Shown here one piece after another: positions 8,898 through 19,213 of a stretch of 30,021 nucleotides of DNA. A program made the translations under genes and the position numbers. The first letter of the stretch is position 1; the number at the start of each line of letters is the position of its first letter. The notes under the pieces are model-generated. The model was given only the letters and a program-made list of their open reading frames with translations, did not search any database and was not told the origin of the DNA. The stretch spans positions 1 to 30,021 of the forward strand of contig JAQIWT010000175.1 in the NCBI GenBank assembly GCA_034696485.1. The letters run 5' to 3'. Source of the DNA: Isohypsibius dastychi (lineage: Eukaryota; Tardigrada; Eutardigrada; Parachela; Isohypsibiidae).

Positions 8898-9019
8898 GCG
8901 CATCACTCTGAATGACAATAACCGTGCCTTTGGAATCCAGTGGTCGATTAACTGAGAAGGTCAAGTTGAACGTGGATTTCGTCACGATGTTGACTTGGCA
9001 AAGTGACGGTCGAACGTCG
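8898..9019 (-). CDS. Internal exon, unrecognised, with strong splice sites
   Basis: An acceptor CTGATTTCAG ends at 9020 and a donor GTGAGTAA begins at 8897, enclosing a 122-nt exon. It reads DVRPSLCQVNIVTKSTFNLT, FSVNRPLDSKGTVIVIQSDA. Alternating hydrophobic residues suggest beta-strands. The next possible exon on this strand, after an acceptor TATTCAG near 8740, reads NTHNEACMKLLQ and then a stop. It may be the N-terminal side of the RING-type gene at 8181-8570. Confidence 0.45.
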
Positions 9020-9484
9020 CTGAAATCAGGTTAAATAGACAATTTCAGAAATACTTCCAAAATTTTGCAACTTTTGAAATAAAAAATGTTTGTAATCAGT
9101 TGCAGCGCAAATTGTTTTCCTGAAATATCTCTTTAATTATCCCGAATTACAGTACATCATACGCGTGTTGAATGTGATAATCGCGTCAAATTTGAGTAGC
9201 TATGTATTACCAAGAGCGCAAATTGTGCATGGTTTACTTCTAGAAATCCAAAGTTTGTAAACATCCATAAGACCCGGGATATTTACATATACAATACGCG
9301 GGACTTAAATGCAAATTGAATCTAGTGGGCTGCAGAACAATCATAATTCAATAGATTTGCCGGTTATTTGCTGTATTCGGGCAAGCAGATGCCGCCCACT
9401 TTGTCTTGCAAGTGTAACGCACCTCAAATGTACGGTGAGTTTATGCAGTTCAAAGCTTGACATTCCCATCACTGTCATATTCCG

Positions 9485-9682
9485 ATCAGTATTGGAGAAT
9501 TCTGGCCACCGGGAACGATTTCCTCTCACGGTGTCATCGCCATTGATCTCGGAAAGCTCATCTCAGGTATGGGACCTAAAATCCAGGATCAAACTCCTAT
9601 TGTTACGTCTGATGCAGCGAAGTTCGGAAAGAATATCCAAGTGTATCACTGCCTTCCCTTGTCGTGCGACATAACAGTGTAG
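9485..9682 (+). CDS. Unrecognised open segment
   Basis: A 65-codon plus-strand segment, open from upstream of 9485, reads ISIGEFWPPGTISSHGVIAI, DLGKLISGMGPKIQDQ, SDAAKFGKNIQVYHCLPLSC and stops at 9682. The composition is that of a folded protein. It has no ATG and would need an upstream exon. Direct neighbour is the eroded frame starting at 9787. A GT at 9569 could be a donor. No family recognised. Confidence 0.35.
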   Translation: MSIGEFWPPGTISSHGVIAIDLGKLISGMGPKIQDQTPIVTSDAAKFGKNIQVYHCLPLSCDITV

Positions 9683-9786
9683 TTAGTCAGAAATTTGGGT
9701 CGTTTGAATGCATCATCAACTGGTAAGGTCTCACCGAATACCAATTTGAACGTTCTTGAAAGATTGTTCCCCTACCGACACTTTCA

Positions 9787-10647
9787 GATCAAATTTCGCT
9801 TATTCAGCAACTGCAGATTCTCCACCCGGAACAGTACTTCAACAGCGTCGAGGCCGGTAAGCATATTCAGTTCTCGCAAGCTTCTGGAGACCAAGAAATC
9901 GCCATGGGAGAACCGGGAGACATTGCAAACGGGAGTGGTTAAGCTGTCCGATCCCAGGAAGCAGAATCGACTGCAGCGCCATCTGTGACTGCGGAACAGC
10001 GAGATATGTTGGAATGGATGAGCTATGATTCGAACGAAGACGGAGATCCCATCGTTTTGATCGTGATGATGAAAGCGTTCAGAGCTGGATTAACCAAGGG
10101 TTCCAAAGAAGTTGTAACTAAAGAAATCCGAGAGAAGTTGGCAGCCGCAGCGTTGGCGGCAGTCCCAGAAAAGGTCACCGGAAATGAGGAGATGGACGTG
10201 TTCGAGGTTGCGGATGGTAACATCCAGGCATAACCCGGAATTCCAGATCCGGGTGCTGCGTTGCGAACTGAGGAGGTGAAGAGATACGGAGAACCGTGGG
10301 TGTTCTTCGAGAAGGAGAAACCGGACTGGCAAACCGGGGATACCGCGGTGGACACTTGAATTGAAAACGACTTGGCAGCTGGTATTTGGATTCGATCGGA
10401 GGAGATCGTCGCTGGTCGACATATTGTCGAGCAAGCCCAGGAAGATATCCGGGGCATCGTCGTTCGAGACAGAAGCATCAAGAAATTTTCTGCCGGAATC
10501 GAGCGGGCGGAAATAGGGCAAGAAGAACCACCGGGTAATAAAGAAGTGTTTCGGTGTGTTTGAGATGAGAAGTTTTGGTTTAAGAGAATTCCTCGTTGCG
10601 CCCTGGCAGGAGATGGTAATGTTCTCATTATTCATTCAAAAGATTGA
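9787..10647 (+). pseudogene. Eroded reading frame, 286 codons with internal stops
   Basis: One frame reads as protein for 861 nt but contains stops at 9940, 10231, 10357 and 10561 before the last at 10645. It opens QISLIQQLQILHPEQYFNS, continues TAEQRDMLEWMSYDSNEDGD, IVLIVMMKAFRAGL, EIREKLAAAALAAVPEK, then GEPWVFFEKEKPDW and SIKKFSAGIERAEIGQEEPP. A random frame of this length would hold about 13 stops, so this is a decayed gene rather than noise. A TTTCAG at 9783-9787 could be an acceptor just before it. The family is unknown; a retroelement gag or a host gene are both possible. The 201-codon open frame on the opposite strand is judged to be its shadow. Confidence 0.5.
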
Positions 10648-10649
10648 TG

Positions 10650-11390
10650 ATGTCTAGCTCTCGAAGGCGCAAGTGTACTACCATGTTGGGTTTTGAAGAT
10701 GAAACTGTCCCGTTGAGGGAAATAAAAAGTTAACCTGAAATCAGTTCGGTGTCGTAACAAAGGCAATTGAACCGAAAAGGTTGAAGCAGATTGGTTACCC
10801 GGCGTAAAGTCGGTAAGGATATCAGTGGTAGGTGAAATCTGCCGGAACGGGAACGAAAACCGAAGAATTCAGATCGATACAAAAAGCTTCATAAATCCAT
10901 CGTCCAAGCATGACTGCAACATGGCCACGGTCGAAGAGCAGAACACAAGACCGGAAAAACAAAAAAAACGAAAACAAATGAGATCAAATGATTGCTGGAG
11001 GTAGCAATCGAGAGTTGAAGTGAGGACAAGTAAAGCTAGAGAAACGAGAGCCGCTCAACAAATAAAATCGGATCGAAAAAGTTCAGTGGGCATTACGGAA
11101 TCGGGCGCATAGTTCCGTCGATCTGTTTCGGAAACCATCAAACCAAACAAAAGCGCGGACAGCCAGAAAGGAGGAAATATCGGAAAAAACTGCGCCAGCA
11201 GTGTAACGAAACTAAGTGAACTTACATAAGCATGTGGAGGGAAGTGGACATGACCTTTTCCGGTTACTCCATCAGTCTCATGTCGTTCAATCAGAAATTG
11301 AAAGAACAAATACTCACAGACAAAATCGTAAGTGAGAAGTGACGACGTACAGTGATTTTCGAAAAGTTTCGAACGCGCTTGAACAACACG
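10650..11390. other. Purine-rich stretch without supported gene
   Basis: The plus strand is rich in A and G (many GAAAACGAAA-like words) and every frame is closed often. An 84-codon minus frame at 11309-11055 has no recognisable content. Nothing else seen. Confidence 0.4.
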
Positions 11391-11396
11391 ATTTAA

Positions 11397-11878
11397 CTCT
11401 TGGCATCCTGCGTTCGAAGAAGATCACCAACTTCCAATACGTAATTCCCGCCACCGAGGTGAAGGTCAGGAGGTGAAAAGATGCATTCGGTCACGAACGG
11501 TCTGAGGAGCAGCCGAATCGCCGGGAAAAAAAACTAAAATCAGCTCATGAATTGTCACCGGTAGTTCGAAATTACCGGAAGATCCGGCATGGAGCTGAAC
11601 TTTGTGGATTTCACCGAAGTAGCTGAAATGGAGATATAGATAACGGCAAGAGACGGAGCCGTCGAATCCGCTGATATGAATCTTGGTGCGACCATCCCAA
11701 AATGAAGAATTCGGGCGGCCAGCGTTTTCCCGTAGAAGAGCTTTTCATCGACGTGCTGAATAGCAGCAAAACAGGTAGCCTCATTCACAAACGTGGCAAA
11801 ACAATAGTTCCCTCGAGGATTTTCGATCCGCAAAGACACATGCGGGCAAAGAAGGCTTGCAATCTCTGGTTTCATGAT
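11397..11878 (-). pseudogene. Tandem RRM RNA-binding protein, frameshifted
   Basis: Reading from a good acceptor (TTTTGTTGCAG before 11878), the first segment gives IMKPEIASLLCPHVSLRIEN, then an RNP1-like GNYCFATF, then VNEATCFAAIQHVDEKLFYG KTLAARIL, matching alpha1 to beta4 of an RRM; beta1 should be in an earlier exon. About 11705 the protein continues one frame over as TKIHISGFDGSVSCRYLYLH, FSYFGEIHKVQLHAG, which is beta1-alpha1-beta2 of a second RRM (RNP2 near IHISGF). A later piece near 11450-11400, GGGNYVLEVGDLLRTQDA, could hold its RNP1. RRMs bind single-stranded RNA, so the ancestor was an RNA-binding protein of mRNA processing or transport. The frame change between the domains means it is broken or misassembled. 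Exact family not assigned. Confidence 0.6.
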
Positions 11879-12119
11879 CTGCAACAAAACACTCAGACCA
11901 CGGGAACGAGAAAGAGCAGCAAACAAACACAGATTTGAAAGAAATAAATAAAAAAGAATTCGAATCACATACGAGGGAGAGTGTTTAATCTTCCTGGTCG
12001 GCTTTGATCCGCCTGGCACAAGAACACAAAACGAAACCAATCAAGGCACACCCTGATCAATCGAAAACGGGATTCTCCGAAACGAGGATCCGCAACCAGT
12101 TAGCATTTACAATTATACT

Positions 12120-12326
12120 TTGAGCTGGCTACTTTCATTTTCTGATCAAAAACTTACTTGCCATGTCCGACGGAGAAGTAGAAATTATTCTCAAGTCTCT
12201 GCCACCTATGGAACTCGTGAAGTAAACAAGGAAATTGCACGGAAGAAGACGAAAAAGGTTCTTGTTACTGAAACTGCCGAGAAAGTGACTGTGCGCCGTT
12301 CTCATAGAACTGAAAAATCAGAATAA
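12120..12326 (+). CDS. Possible small basic protein or exon pair
   Basis: Two readings exist. An ATG at 12162 opens MSDGEVEIILKSLPPMELVK and then a stop overlapping a GTAAAC donor. A second frame, open 12120-12326, ends in the basic EIARKKTKKVLVTETAEK, VTVRRSHRTEKSE. The MSDGEVEI start looks like a natural N-terminus. If an intron joins the two frames it would have to be very short. No family assigned. Confidence 0.25.
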   Translation: MSWLLSFSDQKLTCHVRRRSRNYSQVSATYGTREVNKEIARKKTKKVLVTETAEKVTVRRSHRTEKSE

Positions 12327-12327
12327 G

Positions 12328-13540
12328 TTTTAACACGGGTTTTATGTACTGCAATAATTCTTCCGTGATTGATTTTTGTCTTTTTGAGCTATTATTGTCA
12401 TTTCAATTCATTACTTTTTTCTTGTAAAATCTTGTGCGGGCAATGCATTGACTTTTGAGCGACAACTCGTGCCAAAACCGACCAGGCACATTAAGCACTC
12501 TACCTCGTACCGGATTCTGCAAATGAAGAAGTAACATGGTCCTCGGGAGCGAATGTTTTGGTAGACCGAAAGTTGGTTCCGTAACAACGAGCGTCTGGCG
12601 ATGTCCGGAAAATTCGACGGTTCCAACTTCTTCACATTCGGATCAAATGGTGGGTTGATCCATGTTAAAGTCTCGAAAGCTAGACTGGAATACGTTCGGA
12701 AGACGACAAGGATTTCAAACAAAGTGGACTACAGTATACTTGGCAACGAATCGCGTCGCGACTCCGAAATTGAGGACTCGTAAATCCAGATGCACGATCC
12801 TGCGATTCCGAAATGAGTCCCTGATTACCACAAGAGTGATGTGGTTGTCGCATGATCAGCGTCAAAGTCTTCTGGAAACTTGAAAAGTGATTTCGAAAAG
12901 AGATTTCGAAACGCGGGAGTACGACTTGAAAGGCCGAAATTCCGCAGGTGAACAAACGATGAAAGCAATTGGACAGAACACATGGAACATCCAGGGATGA
13001 ATACATGTAAATGCAGAATGAACTCCACCGATACGGAAGAAACCCAAAGAAAGGCCAAACGACAGGGGTTAACGACCAGGAAGACGAAAAATAAAAATCT
13101 GGATTCAGGAGATGGTGCTGGCCAAATTCATTGCAAAATGAAAAAGTGAATCGAAAGCAACTGATGAATGAATAAAATTTGGTTTTGCTTCGAAAAACAA
13201 AAGCTAAGGGTGGAAGGTTAACCTTGATCAGGTTAAAAACAAGCGTGTCTGGCACATGAGATGGCGCCATGGGCGAGATATAGTCCGGAGGCGAGGCTAG
13301 AAGAGACGAAGCGGTGGAGCAAAAGTGCACGAGCGGAACAACTGAACGGCGCACGTGCCGTTCGATTCGAAGAGCCAACGCAATCAGTTGGCTTTCGACC
13401 TAGCGCTTCTATATTACACCATCTGATATTTCATCAGATTCCTGATTTCATCAGAACTCCGCGAAAAAACGTGATTGTTTGATCATTTGCCATTGAATTA
13501 ATTGATCTAGGATTTATTCGTTGTTGATTGTGGACGAGTT
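12328..13540. other. No supported gene; longest open frame is probably a shadow
   Basis: A minus-strand frame at 13378-12680 stays open for 232 codons, but its translation is Ser/Phe/Cys-rich and matches nothing; the plus strand here is purine-rich, which removes stops from the complement. At 12735-12815 the words GACTCCGAAAT and GATTCCGAAAT recall the foldback arrays at 3.3-4.1 kb. Confidence 0.35.
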
Positions 13541-13548
13541 CACATCTG

Positions 13549-13621
13549 TCATGTCTGAAGACAACGAAGCACCTGACACCGCGAGAGAGAACGTTTTCCC
13601 AAGACAGCGGAGACAGAAGTC
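13549..13621 (+). CDS. Possible first exon of an unseen gene
   Basis: An ATG opens MSEDNEAPDTARENVFPRQR and closes after 24 codons at a TGA that overlaps a GTGAAA donor. The acidic then basic N-terminus resembles a nuclear or RNA-associated protein, but no second exon was identified. Confidence 0.2.
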
Positions 13622-14059
13622 GTGAAACGCGTGAATTATGCTAGCTCTGGAGTTGAGTCAGCTGGCTGTTACAGCTGGCCAGGCATTGTATGATAATATG
13701 ATCCGGCGGTCGGTCAAATGTTCGATTCTGCGCACCGAGTTTCAGGCGGTCGCCCATGCATGTTCCGGTGCCCAGCCATACCACTGAGGCCATACCACTG
13801 CAAACGATCAGAAATTCAATGAACGAACTGAATCTTGACGTTTTTGAACCGACGATCAGTTGTCAGCTGCAGAAAGCGCACTCGCTTTCGGTCTCTTTGG
13901 GTGACTTTTCAAAATAACGAGACTTTTCTTCTTCAGGACAACATGCAAAAAACCTTGGTCCTTGTACTTGAAGTTGGGCCGTCCCAAGAAAGAGAAAACA
14001 GTCATGAGGGGTAATGAACCTAGATATGGCACATCTTGTACACCTATGTGAAGTTCAGA

Positions 14060-14245
14060 GCCATGTTCTACACCAAACTGTAGCACCTGTAGGCTAATTC
14101 GGCACATGGAGCACTTCTAAGTAGCAGGTTCTTTCTGTGCTACACTGTAGCACCTGTAGACTACTGTAGCATATCTGAGTACCTGGTGTTTTCGGTGCTA
14201 CACTGTAGCACCTGTAAGCAACTGTAGCACATTGAGTACATTCTG
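14060..14245. repeat. TGTAGCA palindrome repeats, about 58-66-bp period
   Basis: ACTGTAGCACCTGTA occurs at 14078, 14144 and 14202. Shorter ACTGTAGCAT and ACTGTAGCAC copies stand at 14163 and 14220. Two of the long copies are centres of near-perfect palindromes (GGTGCTACACTGTAGCACC at 14194-14212; the copy ending at 14154 differs by one outer base). TACTGTAG words are common dispersed repeats in nematode genomes, which fits the organism guess. Confidence 0.75.
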
Positions 14246-14492
14246 GTGGTTGGAGGTTTTTGCGCTCATGTGGACATGTTTGTACCATGGCTCTCAAAAT
14301 TCGGATGGTCTTTGATGTTGACGTAGGACGGTAGGCATGGTGGGAGTTCGTCGCGCAAGCTGAGAAGCGTTACTCTTCTCGTGCTACATGTCGCACCAGT
14401 GGAACGCAGTGGCACCGGTAGTGGCACGGTCTTGATACAAATAACAGGTACATACAGTAACAGATTATTACATTTTTTGATGATTGATTCCG

Positions 14493-14738
14493 ATGAAACT
14501 CACGACAGTCCGAAATCAAAGTGTGTTTTTGAATGAAAAACTTCATGCGAAAAGAACATTCAAACCGGACATTACCGTTAACGGTATCCATGTGTTTCTG
14601 CATATTGAATTTCCTGATGGAACTGTTTTTGCAAATTACACAGAAGTGGTGACCAGACAAGGGTTGATCAACTGCACTCGGCAATCTCTGGATGAGCTAC
14701 AATCGGATTTCGGCTGGCTTTGTTCCATTTTGAACTGA
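14493..14738 (+). CDS. Unrecognised small open frame
   Basis: From ATG 14493 the frame gives about 81 residues: a basic start (MKLTTVRNQSVFLNEKLHAK), then DITVNGIHVFLHIEFPDGTV, ANYTEVVTRQGLINCT and DELQSDFGWLCSI. It looks like a natural protein with a beta-rich middle. The minus strand here also holds a 104-codon frame with a CVICKNSS..NMQKHM pattern resembling half a C2H2 finger, but its last His is missing, so I prefer the plus reading. It would converge on the minus gene ending near 14818. Confidence 0.35.
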   Translation: MKLTTVRNQSVFLNEKLHAKRTFKPDITVNGIHVFLHIEFPDGTVFANYTEVVTRQGLINCTRQSLDELQSDFGWLCSILN

Positions 14739-14817
14739 TGTTCCAGGCACACATGATGGTGTTTCTGTCGTGAATAACAGTAGAGCATTTGTGAGTGTCC
14801 AATAAATTTTTTCTAAC

Positions 14818-15270
14818 CTGCAAGAAATTTTTGCTTGAAATCATCAAAGATCACTCCGTTTGTGAAAGCTGCACGGCCTCCGGTCAATTGAAGAACTAAA
14901 CTGCACATCGGAATATGTTACAAGAGGTTCAATCAACTTGTATTTTCCAGTTTTACCTTATCACAAAGATCTGGAACTTCTTTCCAAATTCGATTGCCAT
15001 GGCTTTCCATCTCTTACGCTCCATACTTAGCCGGTTAATTCTCTGAATCTCGTCCGGCATGTAAACCATGAGGCGTTTTGCCAGGAGCTCTGTCCATTCT
15101 CGCAGGATTTCAGTGTTGGGATAAGCATAGCTTATTCGACACTTTGTTCGAGATGAACAATTAGAATTTACCGGATGTCTTTATCTTCTTACTGCACTGC
15201 GCAGGGTCGCCAAATATGATAAAGTGGCAAGCCAATCCTCGTCAACGTAGCTTCGCGCTCCACTTATATA
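14818..15270 (-). CDS. Unrecognised multi-exon gene, partial
   Basis: Three exons read cleanly on the minus strand: 15193 to about 15270 (GARSYVDEDWLATLSYLATL RSA), 15141-14957 (CRISYAYPNTEILREWTELL, AKRLMVYMPDEIQRIN, MERKRWKAMAIEFGKKFQ) and 14900-14818 (LVLQLTGGRAAFTNGV, IFDDFKQKFLAG). The introns are 51 and 56 nt with GTAAGA/GTAAAA donors, and phases agree across both joins. The 51-nt intron is a multiple of three and holds one in-frame TAA, so retention would truncate the protein. A donor GTTAG at 14817 shows that more exons follow. The protein is helical and basic in the middle. I recognise no family. It appears intact where visible. Confidence 0.6.
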
Positions 15271-15856
15271 GATTTCCAACGTTCCACACAGAATGAAAAG
15301 TTGTGGTTGTTAAATAAACAACTGTTCCTGGTCGCTGAATAAATTAATAAATTAGGTTATTATTATTCAGCAAGAATTTCAACGAAGAGGTGTAACATTT
15401 GTGTGAATGGCCGTGAGCGCAACCATTGGAAAGACTTTCTGTAAATGACATTTGTTAGAAAGTATTTTTCAGAAAAATTCATGTTCAACCTGAGAATAAC
15501 CTCATGATTACTGTAGCATCTGCTATTCAGTTTTCAAGCCAAATTTCATCAGAGGGACCTAAAATGATCGTCTTGAATAGCTGGAATATAAGTTTGATTG
15601 TTGATGAAAAACTATTCCGTCTCGTACCGGGGGTTTTTTTGACACTATAATACGGTTCATATGCGAAGTAAGCAGGTGTTCTCGTAAAAGCAGCGTTCGT
15701 ATACCCCCAAAGTGTCGCGAGGCCGCTTCCAGGAATATAATTCTAATAGATATGTTCGATCATAGGATTGCAGTGAATAATGTTGAAATCTGAATCTGGC
15801 AAATAGCTTCTCGAAGGGACAGATGAAGGCTGGAAGTTTAACGGTTCCGTTTGGGA

Positions 15857-16262
15857 TTACACCCTTTTCTGCCCAACAAAAGAAATGATGAACTTGGGGA
15901 TTTCAGTGATCGGATCCATAGCGATTGATTCTCTGGTCTTTTCTGACAATGAGCTGAAAAAAACCAGTGAACATTTGGTGATATACTTCATTCCTTTGAC
16001 CGTGATATCACTCTTCAAGGGAATTACTCTCGAAGATTTACCCATTTGTTGCTTCCTTGTCGGTGTTTTCAATAGACGCTGAGTTCGTCATGAGCCAGTC
16101 AGAATTTGTATCGCAAACTGTTATTTCCTGGGTGACTCGATTTGAGTGGCCATATACGAGCTTTCCCAAATTTCCGTTTGGATCGACAGGTTTTTCCATT
16201 CCGGATTCAGAAAAACACCGATCGTGATTTAAATCATCGCCCAAATCAATCTTCAATAACAA
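15857..16262 (-). CDS. Unrecognised minus frames, possible exon pair
   Basis: Two overlapping open minus frames, 16262-16038 (LLKIDLGDDLNHDRCFSESG and on to DWLMTNSASIENTDKEATNG) and 16072-15857 (KSSRVIPLKSDITVKGMKYI), read as plausible hydrophilic protein. They would need a frame change or a short intron near 16045. A 65-codon plus frame on the same stretch is hydrophobic and probably its shadow. No domain recognised. Confidence 0.25.
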
Positions 16263-16263
16263 T

Positions 16264-17440
16264 TCTTTTGAAAAATCATGGATCCTCGAAAAGTGACACT
16301 TAAAAGTGACTCACCAGGTATATTACAATCTCTTTCTGGGCGTCTGTCGCAGCTGCATTCACAAAACGCGTGAAATCACTCCTGTACTTGCGGTGAAATG
16401 TTTCTGGATCAGTCCGTAAAATAGGTCCCTTCAACAATGTTCCTCGGTCCAACATATTGCAGTATTTTAACCGATGAATAAAGGAAATAGTGCCTGAACC
16501 TGTAAATGACTGATCTCACACGTATTACAAACAGTTCAGATAACGCTCCTCTTTGCTTTATTTAAGGTTACATGGTAACTGCTTTATTTCTGCTTTATTT
16601 CTCGACTCGGCCTAATATCACACCAGTAAGGCTTTATTTGCCCTTTCTGCTTTATGTCACCAATAAGACTTTCTTTGAGACTAATTTTGAGGCCAGTTGG
16701 CCATATGTTGGTGTTCTGGAAACTCGTTAGATGTGTATCTCTCATTCCGTATTGCCAGAATGCAAGTCTTTGTCATACGTACGATACCTGTAAATGAGGA
16801 CGACAGCCAGACCGGATTTGCCCGATTGATCACAGAACAGCACAGTTAGTGCTCGGTCAGTTTGTGATCAGTTAGTCAGCCTTAGATAGGTAGAACATGC
16901 TCATCCACTCTGCGGGCGTACCGCGAGCAATTCTCACTCTTACTCTCTATGTTTCTCCAGGGATACGTTTACAGATTTGCCTCATTCGTACAATAATTCT
17001 TTGTTTTTCTCCGAATCATTTCTCCCAGACCATTTATCTGCAAGAGATCGCAATCTAGAAAAGCCAAATTCAGCCTTAAGTTGAAAGAATGATCTCATTC
17101 TGAGCTCTTACTGTCAGATCAAATCGGCCGAGCGAGTGACGGCGGTAATTGGGGTCAACGAGAGAGCAGTCAGCAACATTCGAGGTTTAGTTCACAGCAT
17201 CAGCCAAAGCAAAGAATGAACACTGTCAAATCAATCGAGTTATGATGACCAATTGAACTTCAACATTCCAACTTAGTCTAGTCAAATTCACACTCAGAAG
17301 AACCAAACCAATTTTATCAAGAAACCCGATTGAGAAAATATCGACAGTTGCTCAAAATTGATTCAACACAAATGTTATATTTCGCTTGAATGAAAAAAGG
17401 TGAAATAACTTACCTCGCAATTTTATAAGTTTGTGAGAAT
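16264..17440. other. No supported gene; GCTTTATTT repeats
   Basis: About 1.2 kb without a convincing frame. At 16552-16660 the word GCTTTATTT (or GCTTTATGT) occurs five times within about 110 bp. Near 16828-16870 TGATCACA and TGTGATCA form an 8-bp inverted pair. Confidence 0.5.
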
Positions 17441-17450
17441 CCTTGCCATA

Positions 17451-18197
17451 CTAAACCAGTATCATCTCACGGAGTAATACAGTTTTTATTTTCGCCAAAT
17501 AATCTTCTAAGTATTTCTGTCCGCATTTGCAGTTCTGATGTTCAAAAAACAAAGGACAATTTACACATCGTGCAGCGGACTGGTATTCCGAGTGTCTGCA
17601 GTCGAGTATTTTGGTATTTTGGTAATTTTCCTCGAGCTCGAACAAGTTGTTGTAGTATCGATATTCCACGTTGCTGGCTTTCTTTATAGATAATGTATGA
17701 CCTTCCAATTCCAATAATACAAAATTCGGTTGGAGTGAAGTATGAGAAAATAATCACAGAGGAAAAGACGATTCTTCTTTAATGTACTGTTATTTTCTGA
17801 CCTCCACAAAATCATCGTGATAACCAGAATTCACTGGTCGGTATCTTCTCAATGTTGCATCTAGATACATGAGAATCAAAACGAAAACCTTGAATTGTTT
17901 GAGTATAGAGGTTCAGATCGTGATGGATATCTCTCATATCTAAGGGAAGAAAGTAATTTGGTAATTTCCACCGATCAGATGAAGTCAGTACAATCGACTG
18001 TTGTGTTTTGGGGAGATTTTCTTCTGGTTGAGGGTTATTACCTTCGATCCCGCACAGAGGTATGATTACTTGCACTCATCGAAAAACAACTACATTAATT
18101 TTTGCAAGCTACAAAATAGCAGTACAAATACATAGGTGTAAACGAAGGTGACAATATTGCGAACAGTAGTGAAAAATACAATGATTTTCTTCGACAT
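17451..18197 (-). CDS. Candidate secreted or membrane protein with a C-terminal Cys/His cluster
   Basis: An ATG at 18197 opens a 35-residue hydrophobic sequence (MSKKIIVFF .. TFVYTYVFVLLFCS) typical of a signal peptide or membrane anchor, then stops at 18090. Further open segments follow on the same strand: 18075-17812 (EGNNPQPEENLPKTQQS, KLPNYFLPLDMRDIHHDLNL), a second frame 17920-17802 (LDATLRRYRPVNSGYHDDFV ending at a GTCAG donor), and 17745-17451 (LEGHTLSIKKASNVEYRYYN, then a cluster with LDCRHSEYQ, RCVNCPLFFEHQNCKCGQKY). The Cys/His pattern C-x2-H .. C-x2-C-x6-H-x2-C-x-C could bind zinc or form disulfides. Joins between segments are not clean, so the gene is either decayed or its splice pattern is not resolved. 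No family recognised. Confidence 0.35.
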
Positions 18198-18868
18198 TCT
18201 CACATGATTTCTGAAACGTTCGACGTGAAATCCGGCTCTTGCAATTTTTTGCGTTAATCTTGGTCGACTTCAAACACCTATTCCCCAATCGAAAAATACT
18301 GGACAAGACGGAACTCGCACACCCCGACCAGAATTTGCTCGACGACCTTTTCCCGGTTTTCCAACGACCTTTCATCCGAGCAGAATATCGTGCAACAAAT
18401 ATTCTGGACGCCAGCGGGTTCGTTAATGAAGGAAAGTTTCAAGATGGCGTTCCCCAAGCGCATGATGAACGATTCTTTCAGTGGGACTAACATGTTCGGA
18501 TTGTCTTAATATCTATCTAGAACAAATGGGTTCATTGTCGCCCGCTGGAAAATTACACTTCAGAGCAGGTAACGACCAGCGCAATTATCGGCACTAGGCC
18601 TTTCCTTCGCAAATTATACGGTTTTCTCAAATTTTCGCCATAATCGGAATGTCACATGAAAGGATACAAGGAACTGATCATCGCATTCACCATATCGACA
18701 AATGACAAAGAGTACGGCGAGGACTTCAACGGAATTTTAACGCGAAAGTTGCCATAAACGGTCTAGCTCAGCAAGAAATGCAGAAACAGCCAATTGAACA
18801 ATTTTTCCGAGCACTCGTGATGGCCATTCTTGTGTCTAAACGAGCAATTTCACTTCTGTAAGGAAGAT

Positions 18869-19213
18869 ACCGGAAGATCATTCATAGTACAGGGTGTATG
18901 TAGTCAGCCGATGGCCGGTTCGATGGTCAAGGGAGCAAATTAGCGCTTCTTTTATACATCGATATGTTGGAAATCACGAAGATCCTGGACAAAACGTGAC
19001 ACAGTGGGAAGAAGCGCCTCAAGCATCTGGTAACTGTAAATCTCCGGACGATCTCCAGAATTATCGATGTTTCGAACGAGAGAAAATGATCAAAGGAGCC
19101 TTTATTGCCGGTGAAATGAACAACGAAGCCTTGACAACAGATTTCGAGTTTGGGGTTTCTGATGATTATATGAACCAAGAAAAGAATTTCCTCCGGTTGC
19201 TCAGCAAGGAGAA
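18869..19213 (+). repeat. 345-bp direct repeat, copy 1 (PH-domain segment)
   Basis: Identical to 20129-20473 except for two bases (near 19144 and 19187), offset exactly 1260 bp. The sequence is a damaged PH-domain segment of the ECT2-like gene, in three pieces. KLALLLYIDMLEITKI, then KRLKHLVTVNLRTISRIIDV follow in one frame with a TGA between. One frame over comes KMIKGAFIAGEMNNEALTTD to LRLLSKE. This copy stands before the DH domain, the wrong order for the family. After 19213 it runs into unrelated sequence. Confidence 0.95.

Noticed and set aside
10023-10628. 201-codon minus-strand open frame
   Set aside because: Its composition is that of an antisense frame; the plus strand reads as more natural protein despite internal stops.
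12680-13378. 232-codon minus-strand open frame, the longest in the window
   Set aside because: Ser/Phe/Cys-rich translation without any domain; the opposite strand is purine-rich, which removes stop codons from this frame. Kept only as a note.
13700-13810. 5S rRNA-like words (CCATACCACTGAGGCC)
   Set aside because: Only a short 11-bp duplication (CCATACCACTG twice); no 5S structure could be followed.
14370-14684. C2H2-like CVICKNSS..NMQKHM on the minus strand
   Set aside because: The last zinc His is missing and the plus strand reads better.
18109-18375. Cys-rich 88-codon minus open frame
   Set aside because: Overlaps the better-supported signal-peptide frame in another phase; the Cys spacing is irregular.
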